From Hyparrhenia diplandra (lineage: Eukaryota; Streptophyta; Magnoliopsida; Poales; Poaceae): a DNA stretch of 64,000 bases. The notes below the pieces were generated by a model. The model searched no databases. It was not told the DNA's origin and saw only the letters and a program-made list of their open reading frames with translations. The stretch spans positions 186,001 to 250,000 of the forward strand of contig JADLZK010009202.1 of the NCBI GenBank assembly GCA_015847255.1. The letters run 5' to 3'. How positions within the stretch are numbered: the stretch's first letter is position 1; the number at the start of each line of letters is the position of its first letter. This document shows, one piece after another, positions 9,430 to 22,640 of this stretch. A program made the position numbers and the translations under genes.

Positions 9430-12400
9430 AACTCACCTGAATTGATAATATCTTCTTGATATCAACCAGAGAATCGAATTTGTCATTGTATGGGTGAGTC
9501 AAGTAAATAATATGACAAAGATTCACGCAATGCTTTTGCTTCCTCCTATTAAAAAGAAAATAGTTACAAATATGGAAAACGAAAAATGAGTTTCCAAAAG
9601 TATTAAAGATATGGGAAAAAACAGTCTCAGGTGTGGTATGATAGTTACGGTTTGAATAAGTGTTGGCTTTCACCATCATGGCTTTTCATTAGTTTCATGA
9701 TAAAAATTCCACTGTCACAACTGTAATAAGGTTACAAAAAAATGTTAATTTTGCGCATCATCTTCTGAGAAAAGTAAAGAAATTGACAAACATGAAGAAA
9801 AGACTATATAAAGAAAATGATTATAGAAGAAACTGAATCGGTTACGTGTATTTGTCACCGAAGCGGTATGCGTTTCCATTTCCCAAATATGAATTTGTAT
9901 GCGCTGTGTGGGCATGCATAGTTGAACATTCTTTTAAAGTTCAAAATGATACACTCAGCATCCCTTTCAATTTCTTCAAATAGCTGATTAGGCATCAATA
10001 CTTCAAACTTTCCATTTCTCAAATTTGCAACTACTAGATACCAATACTGATCATAGAATACGAGGGGATAAAAACACGTGAAAAAAAAAAAGTAAAAAAA
10101 GAAACAAGGCTTCAAAAAAAAATAGTAAAAGATAGACAAAAGGAATAATTGAAAAATTATTAGTTTTCAAGACCACTACCATAGACATAGAGTCCAGCCT
10201 GTAACCCTGGTTTGGTGCTATGAAATGCTTTGATAAAGATTGAGAATCAGCATCCTTTCTCTGCAGCAATTTCTACATTTTTTTTAAAAAAAACATTTAT
10301 GAGAGTACATACAAAACAAAATAAGAGATAGTATTGTGAAGAAAAAAAAGGCTAGTTGGCAAAAAAAAAACATACTCCTTTCTCAATTTGAACAATATGT
10401 CTGTACCAATAACATCCTGGCAATAGATTAGCTTTGTTCTTTTCAAATTCCTCTGTCATCACAGCTCTGCCCATCACATCAATCACATAGGATGACACTT
10501 TCCCATAGACTTGCATGGATAGACCAAATGTCTTGTGATCGACCCAGTTCTTTTTTATCTGAACAACTCTTGGCCTAGTAGAGAAATAAAAAGATGTAAG
10601 ATATTTAACATTCGGTCTATGGCCTAGTAGAGAAATAAAAAGATGTAAGATATTTAACATTCGGTGTATTTGTCACGGCATAAAAAAAGGAAAAAAAGGG
10701 GAGAAACTTGCCTTTTGCCAGTGTAGGGTATTTGATCAACAATAACTTTGAAGACTTCTTTCTCAACTAGTGTAGATGTGAAATTGATGTGATATGTCAA
10801 CGGTTTGCAAGGTGTTAATTGAGAGACATGGTCGATTAACTCGCATCTGCTAGATCAATACTATTGTCAGATTGAATGAGATTTTCCATCGACATTCCAC
10901 CATTATGAACAATATTGTGCGCGCAACCGGTACATTACGGTTGGAAGAACCATCAAGAAGCCTCCTTGATAAATTCATCCGCATCTTTGCTTCATTCGGT
11001 GATCTTGGTCGCTTTACGCTTGATGAACCACGATCAACCATTTCGAGATGAACCTAATTGTGGCGGTGGTCGACCTCAAAATCGAATCTAAGCCATGACC
11101 AAAAAAGTCAAAATCTAGATCAGCAGTTGATTTCTCGGGAGTTTTCAAATCGATGTGCGGGGTTGATTTTTAGGCGCATATGAATCAACATTCTCACCAT
11201 TCTTTAGAGTTGTAGATCGGGGCTCAGCTACTTGTTGCAATAGAAATGGCATTATGAGTATTCTCTAGAGTTGGCAAAACCGATGGTGAAGAACATTTGT
11301 AGGCGCAAATGAGTTGCCATTCGAGAACTCTCTCGGAGTAGTCAAATCGATAGCTTGGGATCATTTGTAGCGCAAATGAATCACCTTTCGATCGAGATCC
11401 AACGGCTACATTCTTACAGGGGAAAAATTGTCTTGCTACATTCCACCTTCTTCGGTATTAGTGGCTTCAATTGAGTGCACACATCATGGGATGCGGTGAG
11501 ACATCAAAGCTACATGTGTTGGAGCTATCTTGGTCGAACGATGGAAGATCCAAGATTGAGCTTGTAGCCCTACTTGACCTTTGGATCCTTCACATACATG
11601 GAACTTTCAATTGGTTCGAGAGGCGATGTGCCTAAAACTATATCCTCAACCTTCACTACCACCGAACTCTCGTATTGACTACAACTTTATCCTTTTCCTT
11701 CACTAGTGAACAACCAATCTGTTGAGAGACTGATTTGTCTACGGCTAACAATGAAGCGGCTGATTTGTCTACGGTAATCTTACGCTTCACCGACATTAGA
11801 CTATCAAGATGCGAGAATTTGACTTGCCAACTATTGTATTCTTATCCTTTAGTAACCTTAAGCTCTCGAATTGGCTGTAACTTCATCTTTGTTCTTCAAT
11901 AATCTTGAGCTGGCTGAGATGCCGAGGTATTATCTCGAAATGCATGCATTTGTCATTTGTGGATGAGTTCTTGACTTGTCACAATCAACCTTTTTTGTAC
12001 AGGGACCAAGTGACCTTGCCTAGTCGTCTCGGTGAACAATGCCATGCAGCATGCATCCTATCCGAAAAATGTGACAAGATTGGTTCAATGGCACTCACCA
12101 TTTCATTTACCACAATTTGCGATAGACTTGCAAACCGATTCTTGAAAGAACATGATCTGAAATTGCATTTGATTGACATTTCGAAGATCCGGTGGGAGGT
12201 CCGGTGGAGATAGCACTTGTCAAAGCAATACTCTCCTTGCTGGGCTTCAGCTGCAATTGTAGCATAAAAGCGTCATATAACTTTTCAGAGTACATGTTTT
12301 TGAATTTAAAAAAAAAAAAGTCCACAAAAAAGAAGAAAACATCACCGGTAATCTCCCAAAGATACACCCATCAAGATCCTTTGCATCTAAAATCTGGAAG

Positions 12401-13330
12401 GCTTTAATCATGTCTGTCGACCAAAACTTGAGACGTGGCACAACCTCATGAACAGCATGATGGGGCATGTTTAGCAGTTCAAAGTATATTATCTATATAC
12501 AAAAAGAAAAGACGTGTATGTATCGGCAAGGAAGACGGAAAATTTAAAATGAATTAGGCCATGATACATGAATGTTTGATGAACAAAAAACTAATATAAC
12601 AAGAAATGGTTTAAATATTGGAAAAAACAATTGATGAACAGATAATAAAAAAGGGAAAAAAAGGAAAACAAGTGAATAAACCATCATAATTGGAGTCAAC
12701 TAGGGAAAATTGCATACCACAAGTGCAAGAATGCAACCACCAAGAGTCGTAGTCGATGAGTTTGTTACCGTCCTTTGAAAAAACTCAATGGAGTCACTTA
12801 GCTTATCTAGCACAGCAGTACACCAGTCATATGATGATATTTCTTGAGAGGCGAACAATTTGAATAGTAATCTGCATTGATGCAATCATAGCTAGTTGGG
12901 CGAAGTAAACATCCAATAGTAAATAGTGTGAAAATCCTCTTGAATTTGTCACCAACAAGTTCTGGAGTCAGTAGTGCTTTCAACTCATTGATAGTTGGAG
13001 TTTTCCCTTTACAACTTGTTTCATCGGCTATGAGTTTCTTCACGAGACTCATCACAAATCTTGCATATTTGTTTTCCACCATTTGGTATACCCAGTACTA
13101 GATGAATGTTCGAGAAGTGGCGGGAATCTAGACCCATCAGGCTAAATGGAGGCATCGTGACTTCACATCAAAGTTCTTTGCAAGCCACAAACATATACTT
13201 ACGGGCACGAGAATCACACCGATATCAAGTAAGTGATGAAATCCAATACTCTCAACAATACACCTCTGTTCAGGTGTGAGAAGCTTTGAAACCGACATGA
13301 ACTTTGGTAGACTCAATTTTGTTGAGAATG
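9430..13330 (-). pseudogene. ULP1 (C48) cysteine-protease-like gene, copy 1, decayed
   Basis: Exon pieces in order on the minus strand are as follows. About 13330-13150 carries KLLTPEQRC and IGFHHLL, the conserved N-terminal module of plant ULP1-transposon proteins. 13082-12880 carries TINELKALLTPELVGDKF. 12860-12700 carries YDWCTAVLD and GGCILALVV. 12485-12390 carries VPRLKFWSTD. 12179-12050 carries IVVNEMVSAIEPIL. 10560-10390 carries WVDHKTFGLSMQVYG, the start of the protease fold. 10080-9900 carries QYWYLVVANLRNGKFEVL, and about 9710 carries CDSGIFIMKLM. C48 enzymes remove SUMO-type modifiers using His-Asp-Cys. Here the His of the HW motif reads Tyr and the Cys of DCG reads Ser. A +1 slip lies near 9505. 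It is probably inactive. Upstream 5' exons, perhaps near 17000, were not identified. Confidence 0.65.
10572..10669. repeat. perfect tandem duplication of about 49 bp
   Basis: Two adjacent near-identical units begin GGCCTAGTAGAGAAATAAAA and end TTAACATTCGGT. They lie at the edge of a ULP1-like exon in copy 1 and look recent. Confidence 0.85.
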
Positions 13331-13715
13331 CCTGAACAAAACATCTAAGTCACAAATCTAGGATAGCCAACAAAAGAAATATGAAATAAATAAACAAAGA
13401 TGAACAATGAAAAAACCTATAAGACCATGTTTGATTTCATTTCTCTTACATTGGAATATGGATTCCTCAACCCATGTTCTGGTTTTGTTGACATTTTCTT
13501 CATGTGAGATTCAATTATCCAAAACTTACTTTTACCAGGAAGCTACACACTTGCAAAAAAAGAAGCACTACGATGGAATCCAGGAAAAAAAAGGATAATT
13601 GCCTGTTAACAAAACAAGAGATGTTAGAAAAAAAATTAATTAACAAAAATGGTACAACTTATATGGTTTAGAAATAGAAAGCAGCAGCAAATTTGGAAGA
13701 AACAATAACATAAAT

Positions 13716-14120
13716 GTATCTCAATCTCCCTCTCTAAATCTCCATCTCTACCTATTTCTATCTTCATATATCACTCAATCTCTCTCTCTCTCTCCATCTA
13801 TCTGACTCTCTTTCTCTGCCTCTCTATGTCTCTCTCCCTCTCCCTCTTCATCTCTTTCTATCTGACTCTACCTACCTATCTCTTCATCTCCCTCTCCATA
13901 ACTATAGAAACAACTTTTACAGAGTTGTATGCCTCTATCTCTCACTATCTCTCTCTTTGGAGCTCCCTCTGTCTCTATCTCCCTCCCATACTCCAAAAAT
14001 CTGCCTCTCTCTCTCTCTCTCCCTGACTCCCTCTCACTAACTCTTTCTCTATCTCTGTCTACCTCCCTTTCTCTCTCCATCTCCCTCTATCTCTCTCTCA
14101 ATATCTCTTCCTCTCTCTCA
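13716..14120. repeat. pyrimidine-rich (CTCTCTAT)n tract 1
   Basis: About 400 bp are almost purely C/T on the + strand, built of CTCTCT, CTATCT and CTCCCT words. Open frames across it are low-complexity (Leu/Ser-rich on +, Arg/Glu-rich on -) and are not genes. Confidence 0.85.
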
Positions 14121-14939
14121 AAAGCACAGACAAAAAAACCCATTGCAATCCAGAGAGACAACACCTGATATCCATCCTACATGGAACTGATACATATACA
14201 ACAAACTAGGTTGTCTGTGCATGCACCTAAGGCACACTAAAAATATCTGACTTTAAACAGTTCGTGCAGAAGACTATAGGAAGATACATAGACATTGTCA
14301 AACTCAAACATAACACACTTTGAGAAGGTAATTGTATCAAATTCAATTCAAACATAACATGATCATAATATTATAGTTACCTAATACTACATTGAGAATA
14401 CAGATCTGTGCTAAATAGAATTGACAATTATACCATAATAGTGGTAGGAAAAATATGCAAAAATAAGCCTCATGAAGAAATAATTAAAAAGTGACGCTCA
14501 GCCCAAATATCTTATCGTAAAAGTTACGATGAGACACAATACTGAGAAAACAAAGAAGAAAAAACGGGGAGAGAAGTCCTTAAAACTTACTCTAAAACAA
14601 TCTACCAAAATAGCTAAGTTTGTGTCCTGAATCACTGGTACTCCAATCACGCTCCAGAAGTTACCAAATGGGCCATCATCAAAGTGAGAAAACCCTGAAT
14701 CAACAATGTGAAAAGAAAATCAAAGGCAGCAGATCAGATAAAGTATTTGAACATATGATAATGACTAGGAAAAAAAATGTAAATAGAAAACCTAAACTCA
14801 AACAATAGGATCTAATAATAGTATGAAGACTAGCATACCATGTCACCAAAATACAAGAACAGACAGCCAAACAACATATCATTGGCGAAAGTCAGCAGCT
14901 TACTGTGTAAAAAGGACAACTCTAAAAATCGTAGAGGAA

Positions 14940-15100
14940 GCAATATCTCTCTCTCATCCTCTATCTATCGTCTCAATATGTCAATCTGTACCTCACTCTC
15001 TCTACCTCTCTCACTAGCTCTATCTCTATCTCTATCTGTCTCCCTCTCTTCCTCTATCATCTCTCTCTCTTGCTCTCTCTTCTTTCTCTAAATATAACTA
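14940..15100. repeat. pyrimidine-rich tract 2
   Basis: The order of phrases (CTCAATATGTC, TGTACCTCACTCTCTC, TACCTCTCTCACTA) recurs at 24930-25000. It is therefore a copied module and not only a random microsatellite. Confidence 0.75.
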
Positions 15101-15844
15101 CATATCTGTATCTGTTGCTCTTTCTCATTTCTCTAAATCTGAGTTCAGTACAAAGCCATATTTCAAAAATTAAAATGAATGGTCTATGTATGCCATTATA
15201 TGATCCATAAGCCACAACTGAAACACAACACTCAACATCACTATTTGGCAATATTAATTATTCAGCCAAAAGTGTATGTTGATTAATTTTTTTCCGTGTG
15301 TATATCTCCTTCGAGATCATCTCTCTTTCAGATCATTTACATCCAGTCATAGTTCACAATTAAGAAAAACACAACACTCAACATCACTATTTGGCAATCA
15401 CATTTTTTTGGTGTCTATAAGCTCTGAAATATGCAACTTGAAAAGTTTTAAATCCACCTAATTAACTAGATGCACACAGGAGGTTACTATGGTTTCATTG
15501 TTTAATGTATAATCACAAAAAATGAGCAAATGATAAATATTTCAAACACATTACGTACAATCTCTCACTGAAAAGAGAAAATCTTAGATATACTATGATT
15601 CACTCACAAAACAATATAATAGATCAGATGTATAATAATACATTCATGGTAGACCAAAGGAAAAGAAAATGATTTGCTAACCTTAGCTAGAGTGACTTTG
15701 GTTCCCTCATCCAATTAATTAGGGCAACAAAGATGTCTGGTTAATACTAGAGACTGAAATATGCCAAGCAAAATATCGAGAGGCGGCAAAAAAAGAATGC
15801 AAGAAGGTAGTTGAGAGAACTATGGTTAACAATTGCACTAAAAC

Positions 15845-16465
15845 TTCCACCCTCTTTTCTCGCCTCTCTATGTCCCTCTCCCTCTCCATCTTCCTCACTC
15901 TCTATCTCTCTTCCTCTCCCTCTCCCCCTTCATCTCTGCATCTGTCTCTGTCTCCCTAACTCCCTCTCTCTCTGGCTATCTCCCTCTCTATTCTTCCTCC
16001 ATCCCTCTCTATTCTTCCTCCATCTCCTCTACATCATCCCTCTATCCATCCTCTAACTCTCTATGTCTCTCTGTTTTCCCTGTACCTCAACCTATCACTC
16101 TCTCTCTCTCTCTATGTATCTCTCTCTCTCTATGTATCTCTCCCTCTCTCTGTCTATATATCTCTCAATCTCTCTCTCTCTCTCTCTCTACCTCTCTCAA
16201 TATCTCTATCTGTATCTCTCTCTCTATCTGTCCAACCCTCATTCTCTATACGTCTCATTCTATCTCTCCCTCCATCTCTCTCTCTCCCTCTATCTCTATA
16301 TATTCTATCTATATCCCACTATATGTCACTATCTCTAACTCTCTATCTCTCTATGTCTCTTTATCTCTCCATCTCCTTTGTATCTCTCAATCCATCTAAC
16401 TCGACTCGACTTGCTCTCTCTCCTTTCTCTCTATACATCTACCTGCCTCCTCTATACCAAAGGTA
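15845..16465. repeat. pyrimidine-rich tract 3
   Basis: This is the longest tract, about 620 bp of CTCTCT/TATCTC/CCCTCT words with repeated CTCTATGTATCTCTC phrases. The + strand open frames here are Leu/Ser/Tyr low-complexity artefacts. Confidence 0.85.
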
Positions 16466-18673
16466 TCAGAAACAACAAAATCCAAAAAAAGGATTTCAAA
16501 AAAGAATGCTACATACCGGGGAGATTTCGTTGAACAAAAAGGATTTCAAACCGGGATGCGGTCGCAAAAAAAAAAGCGAGAAAAATGTAGAGTAAGAAAA
16601 AATCAAGCGAGATCCGGATCGTGGGTGGGGATCCCTTACCCGCCACTCTTACGTAGGCCACCCGCACATGTGTAGCATCTCGGCAAACCAAAACGCCCAT
16701 CGAGAGCAGCTCGACACCGCTATGCGAGTTGCCCGGCTGCCCCTCCGGTGCTTTGGGTTTACGGATGGTTCAGGGGTTTTTGTGTGCGTGTCCTATGTGA
16801 GTGTCCTCCACTTGCACCTTGGACAAGAAAAAGAAGGGGAAAAGCAAACAGCTCGGTGATGAAAGAGGGTAAAGACACCGCATGTGGGCCCCATATAAAA
16901 AAAGATTTAAAAAAAAGTAAACAATTACGTGTAATTGGTTCTTTCTTCTTGGGGCGGTCCGGGGAATCCTCCCTCCCCTCCCTCCCCACCCTGCCGTCTT
17001 TGCCGCTTTGCTCAGGTGGCGCCGTGGTGATCCTATGGATCATCCGGATCGCGAGGCCCCTTCGTCCGCCGTGGAGCACCGAGAAAATGGGGAGCACAAC
17101 AAAAAAAGGATCGGCGGCAAAGGTAACAACCGAGATTTTTGATCAAAACAAAAGAATCCCAATGAACATAAATTCTTTAAAAACTTTGATAAACTCATAT
17201 TTTATTGATTAGAACACACTAACCTCGAGAGAAAAAGGAACAACTCAAATCGGTTAGTTTGCTTCGAGTTCTTGATGACATTTGTTTTACGTAAGCAAAT
17301 TCTTTGCATATACTTTCATATGCCACGACTCAAACCTGCTACTTTTAAAAATACAAAGTATACCTTCCATCATACAAACTTTACAGTTTTCCACCACAAC
17401 TCAAATAAAAAAAAAAAAGGAGAGAAGGGGAAAAAAAAAAAAAAAAGAGCTAGGAGAGATGTTCCTTGGAATAGTGCAGCATTTAGAGTCAACATTGAAC
17501 AATATAAGGTTACAATAGTGATTGCTAGGCAATTAAAATGGAAAAACTAGATGTCTCCACCAATACATCGGACCACCAACAATTAAACTGGGATTTGTTA
17601 CATAAAAAGTACCATGAAAAGTATAGTCTTAAAATGCTAGTGGACAAACTAATATGACTTGCACTACTAGGAGACTAGTTCCACAATCTTGCACCATCGG
17701 CTTACGGGCACAAGATCATTGAGCATGGTCTTGGAATTTATCGCTAGGGACATGGAAAATAGGGAAAAAAAAATAAATCGGTGACATTTGATTGAGTAAT
17801 TGGGATAAGTAAGTAGTTGAGCATTAGCAAAGACTTTAAAAAGTAAAAGCAAGCGAGAAGGGACATGACTAGAAATAGGTGATGAGTATATGCACACAAC
17901 TACATTTGGTACATCTTCATATGTCTTTGCAATTCTACATTTTGTCTACATCTTTATATCAAATTGGAATACATGTCTTGACTAAAAAAGAAACTTATGT
18001 TCTCTTGCAGATGGGTAATGTAAGCGAGAATAAACTATTGGAGCAATGTAAGAAGATGAAATTTGTGCAAACACGGGGGTTTGAGGGACGATTCATACTG
18101 GTACATGTTAAGCTCCCCTTATATCAAAGAACCCGATGGTTGTGCTGAATTTTAAAATTAAAGTAACACATGGTTGGTAGTCTTTTATGACTTTGCTAGA
18201 CTTGATAGACGGGGAGAGGCAACAAGAGGAAGAGCTACTACAAGTACAGATTGCACTATCGGCCGGTGCTTTTGAGAATAGTAGCACCAGCTGCACATAA
18301 CCCGGACATTAAACTTTAACCAGGTATGCAAAAGAGGGTCTTATTGGGGAAAAAAAAACCTTATTACTGCAGTTGTTTAGTTTGCAGCAATCTTATATTA
18401 AGTTTTACCATGACAAACAGCAAAAAGAAAGTTTTGGTTTGGTATTGCATATTATCAAACATATACATGGACATAAATAAGCATCACAGATAAATTAGGA
18501 TTAATAACATGGTTGAAGGTAAAATATCTTAGTCTGACCTTTGAATTTTCAAGAATAGATACAGGAAAAAAGTAAAACTGATTCTTATTTAAAAAGTAAA
18601 ACATATGTTGTACAAAAACCCAGTAGTTTGTAATGTTCTATGCAACTAACAGACTTTGTGTTTTTTTGGGCAG

Positions 18674-21300
18674 CAATTGGGGGAGGTTGAAGATGATGCA
18701 AACCTATCCGAGATACCAACATTTCAAGTTGCGAGAACGGCATGAAGGGCGGTGCTTGAGGCGGACCAAGAAACTTTTCGAGGCGGACCAGGAAAGAGTT
18801 TCAGAAGCTACTGATCGTGCAGAAGGGGTTCAAGAGACAGACCAGAATGAGGCAAGCGTAGAGGAAGGAGAAGGAGCCAACATTGAAGAGGCTGATGAGA
18901 TTGAAAAGCTGCTTGCAAGATTTTGGAAGATCGGTATCCAACAACAAAAAGAAGAGAAGGAGATGGACGCCATGTTTGCCAAAGGAGAATATCCAACAAT
19001 AGCGAGAAATCATAGCTGCCCTCGCACCAACCGAAGGGATGATATTCGGTCACGAAAAGGATGCCTACGACTTCTTTATTTGTCTACGCTAGGCGTGTTG
19101 GATTTGCAATAAAAGGAGCACAAGTTATAGAAACAAGCAAGGACAAATGACAAAGCTCTTTGTTAGCACGCAACAAGCATAGGAAGAATGTGCTCGGTGA
19201 CAACCCGGTGAAGCAAAGGAGATCAAATTACATTCGAGAAAAGCGAGAATGTCAAGCGAGAATCCAGTTGAAGATAAGGCGGAAGGTTGGGTTGCCGACA
19301 CGGTGAACCTCGAGCATAACCACGACTGCGCTACCGTCGGAATGGTCGACAAGGTTCATGAGGTGCCACACAAACATCTCGAGCAGCGATAAGCGGTTCA
19401 TCTTAGTCTTACGAACGAGCAGGGTACCTCCCGGGAAAGTCATGGCAATCTACGAGATCCTTAAGAGGAAGCTTGAGGAGCAGTTGGTTTCGATGAAGTT
19501 CATATCGAGCAACATAGCGGCTGGCGAGAAAAGGAGGCACGTGAACAAGGATATACAGGACTGTTGCGGATGTTCGGGACGAAGCGAGCAAGATCCGGGT
19601 TCTTCTACTACGGCTGCGGCTCGACTCGGATGATGGGACGGCGGTTAGGAGTGTCTTTTGGACGGATATGATGGGAAAAAGAACTGGAGCTGTATGGAGA
19701 CTATTTGGCTTTTGACACCACCTTTAGCACAAACAGGTATGACATGCCGTTTACTCCCTTCATTGGGGTGAACAATCATGGAAATACCGTGATATTTGGG
19801 TGTGGCACCTTTCTGAGAACCAAAGAGCCGAGACCTTTGATTGGTGTTTTTACGCCTTCCCGGATGCTATGGGTGGGAAGAGGCCCATCAACATCATCAC
19901 GGACCAGGACAAGGCAATTAGGAAGTCTATTCGACTATCTTCCCACGATGCAACGCATAGATTCTGCTTCTGGCACATTCTAGAGAACATAAAGAAGAAT
20001 CTGAAGAGCTACCTAGCTACTAGAGGGAAGATGGGCGCTCTCCTGTGGTACCTCATTAAGAACGCCTTCAGTCCAGAGGAGTTTGAGGAAGGGTGGCAGA
20101 AGCTCATGTCGGACCCTCAACACAGAGCAGAAGGAAACGCTTATCTCAGAGAGCTATATGCCATCAGGCATCTTTGGGCCCCAGCCTACTTCAAGAACAA
20201 GCTGTACCCATTCTCCTCAACCACAGGGAGAAGCGAGAGCACAAACTCGCTCTTCAAAGGCTATGTTATGCATAAGGACACGATAACAAGGTTCTTCGAA
20301 CAGTACCAGATCATTCAGGAGAAGAACCTCAACAAGTTGGACAGGAAGAGGTACATTTCAGAAGGAACAGTAGGCCCCACTTGGTCAAACTCTCCGATTG
20401 AGAAGGAGGCTATGAGCATCTTCACGAGGCCTATCATGTCTCGGTTGCAGAAAGAGATGCGAAACAGCACAGCCTACATTGTCGAAGGAGAGAGTGGTGG
20501 CAGACATTTCCTGCTCAAGAGAGTCTTTAGCTACGAAAAGGCAGAGTATGACAAGAAAGAATACAAGGTGAGCGTATCTGAAGATGGGCTTGAGTATACA
20601 TGCTCATGTGCAAAGTTTCAAAGAGACGGGATGCATTGCTGCCATGTCTTTAATATAGCAACAAGGAAAGGTCTGACCAAACTCCCAGCGGCATTCATTC
20701 ATCCAAGGTGGACAATTGACATGGATAGGAAACTTGATGATATGACTAAAGCACAAGGAATGGGGCAGCAAACAGAGGATGAGAATTCAGTTCACTACAT
20801 TGTCATGATGAGCAAGATGTCCAAGCATTGTGCAGAAATGTGCAAGGACCAAGTGTCAAGGCAACTATTCGATGATGGTGTTGAGAAGTTGGTCAAGAGC
20901 ATCAAGAAGAAAAGGGATACTATGACTAGAAATGAGGATCTTCGCTACGGGGGCATTTCTTTGCTCCTAGTGCGGTAGATATCGGCACAATGGGTAAGGA
21001 TACTACTACGGTGCTCTTTGCTACTACTGCAGTCTTGCCGCCTCTATGCAGTCTTTGAAATCTGCAGGTGCACTGCGAGTAGATAACAATACAATGGATA
21101 ACGACCAATCATCAACACAAGTTGTATACAATGACCCCCACAAGGGAAAAGGTCAAGCGCCAATAATGCAAAAGGATGAAGCCAACACATGAGTTAATAG
21201 CAATGCAAGAAAAGAAGAAGCATCAAGTTCGGAGGTGCACTATTTGCGGATCGAAACTCATTTCAAAGACAAGTGTCCATCTAGAAACAATGCAACGTGA
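18674..21300 (+). pseudogene. FAR1-type Mutator-like transposase, multiply frameshifted
   Basis: After a plausible acceptor (TTTGGGCAG, 18673) comes an acidic N-terminal region. Next is a FAR1-type DNA-binding zinc finger (EGMIF, VGFAIKRSTSYR, CQARIQ, LEHNHDC at about 19030-19330). The MULE DDE catalytic core follows, with FDTTF near 19710, ITDQDKAI near 19896 and the RSESTNSLFK segment near 20230 supplying acidic residues, plus HRFCFWHI. A SWIM zinc finger follows (CSCAKFQRDGMHCCH near 20600-20645), then a C-terminal zinc knuckle (CTICG ... HFKDKC near 21229-21275). Frame breaks occur near 18740, 19030, 19150-19240, 19380, 19690, 19820 and 21256. The long open stretch 19800-20978 covers most of the core. 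The protein would cut and join DNA in the nucleus. This copy cannot make an intact protein as written. Confidence 0.85.
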
Positions 21301-22024
21301 TCTTCGAAAAAATGAGAAGAGAGCTTGAGAAAATACATGTTACACACCATAACAGTCTTTTATTTGAAGAATTTATAATTTCTAATAGTTTAGCATGCCA
21401 CGGGTGGAAAAAAGAGGGAAGAAAGATATCCATTATTGAAAGAAAAGATATGTGTACTGATTAAGACGTGCAGCTTATAGCTTGTTTGATAGGTGCTGTT
21501 GTTTCTTTGTTTTCGGATGCCTTAAGATGAAGTTAACAATCGCTACTACGGTACTCTAGGATGTTCTGGTTATGTCAACGACAAATATGAGCACTTGATA
21601 AGAAAATCTGTGACTGTCAGATCAAGAATAAATACAACTTTTATTTTCAAAAATACCTTGTTGCTCAGTGGAGACAATTTCCTGCCACACCACAAAGCCA
21701 TGAATTTCATAACGAATATTCCACAATCAAAGTTTGTGTATAGACAAAAAAAAAAACATGAAACCGTGTCAGGAAAAATGAAACATTTAAATTCGATCTA
21801 TTCAAATGAAAAAACATCTATTTCTCATACCCTCTCAACCACTACCCCTATCTTACAAATCTGTCCCTCTATCTCTGTCCCTATCTATATCCCTCCCTCT
21901 CTCTCACAATCTCTCTCTCTCTATCCCTCTGTCTCTTTTTGTCCCTCTACATCTCTATCTTTTAGCGCCTCTACATCTTTATCTCCATTTATAACACCCT
22001 ATTCCTGTCCCTATCCCTCCAACC
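21301..22024. other. MULE spacer with pyrimidine-rich tract 4
   Basis: It is non-coding. The part from about 21830 to 22035 is pyrimidine-rich (TCTGTCCCTATC and CTCTCTCTAT phrases). The open frame across it (21595-22089) is low-complexity at its end and has no domain. Confidence 0.55.
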
Positions 22025-22640
22025 CTCTCTTTCTAAACAATGGTGAAGTGGTACACACTCTAAAACTTACCACTAACCTTGCAGACTAGAACAAGGAAGG
22101 TGCAGGAATAAATGGTGTGCAGCAGGAAAACAACATGGAGAAAATTCCGAAAAGGTGAACTAGATCTAACCAAAATATGGCAGAGGTCATTGATACCCGC
22201 TAACTTATTTTCTCTTCTACTTAATATTTAGATTTCATCAAAGGCCACTCTAGACAAATGCACTAATCTATCATATGCCTAACTTTTTTGTTGCTACATA
22301 TGCTTAAATACATATGTAGACTGGGAGGAGATGACTCAGCAACAAGTAAAAAATGTAATTCCTACTGATTATTACTCTCTCAAACTCTCTATTTAATTTC
22401 TATCTATCTAAGTCCTACTGATTAAAACTGAAGAACTTATTAGTCAAAAACTTATTAGTGCAAATCTCTCTACTTAATTCTTTCTCTCCATACATCTATT
22501 TATTATAACTCTCTCTCTCTCCCTAACTCTCTCTATTTATTACTATCTGACTATATCTCACCCTCTCATACTACCTCTATATTCTCTCTCAATACGAAAA
22601 ACTAATCATAAAAAGTTGGGAACGTACTTGTTCTTCTGTT
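22025..22640. repeat. long direct repeat, copy 2 (3' flank of ULP1-like copy 2)
   Basis: It is the counterpart of 8330-9008 in the same orientation, ending at the ACTTGTTCTTCTG edge that borders the last exon of ULP1-like copy 2. It contains a short pyrimidine tract at about 22495-22595. Confidence 0.75.

Larger units (their letters stand above)
14121..18673. other. MULE interior between ULP1-like copy 1 and transposase, no gene assigned
   Basis: It contains further pyrimidine tracts (about 14940-15100 and 15845-16465). It also has a 31-bp direct repeat (AACACAACACTCAACATCAC... near 15220 and 15367) and a GC-richer block at 16600-17100 that could hold the 5' exon or promoter of ULP1-like copy 1. 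A small open frame with ATG at 18010 (MGNVSENKLLEQ) may be an early exon of the transposase gene. None is secure. Confidence 0.45.

Noticed and set aside
11905..12213. 102-codon + strand frame inside ULP1-like copy 1
   Set aside because: The opposite strand carries segments aligning with exons of ULP1-like copy 2, so the + frame is a shadow.
13826..16595. Long + strand open frames rich in Leu, Ser and Tyr (and Arg/Glu on the - strand)
   Set aside because: They run through pyrimidine-rich repeats, where stop codons are rare by composition. No domain or start context.
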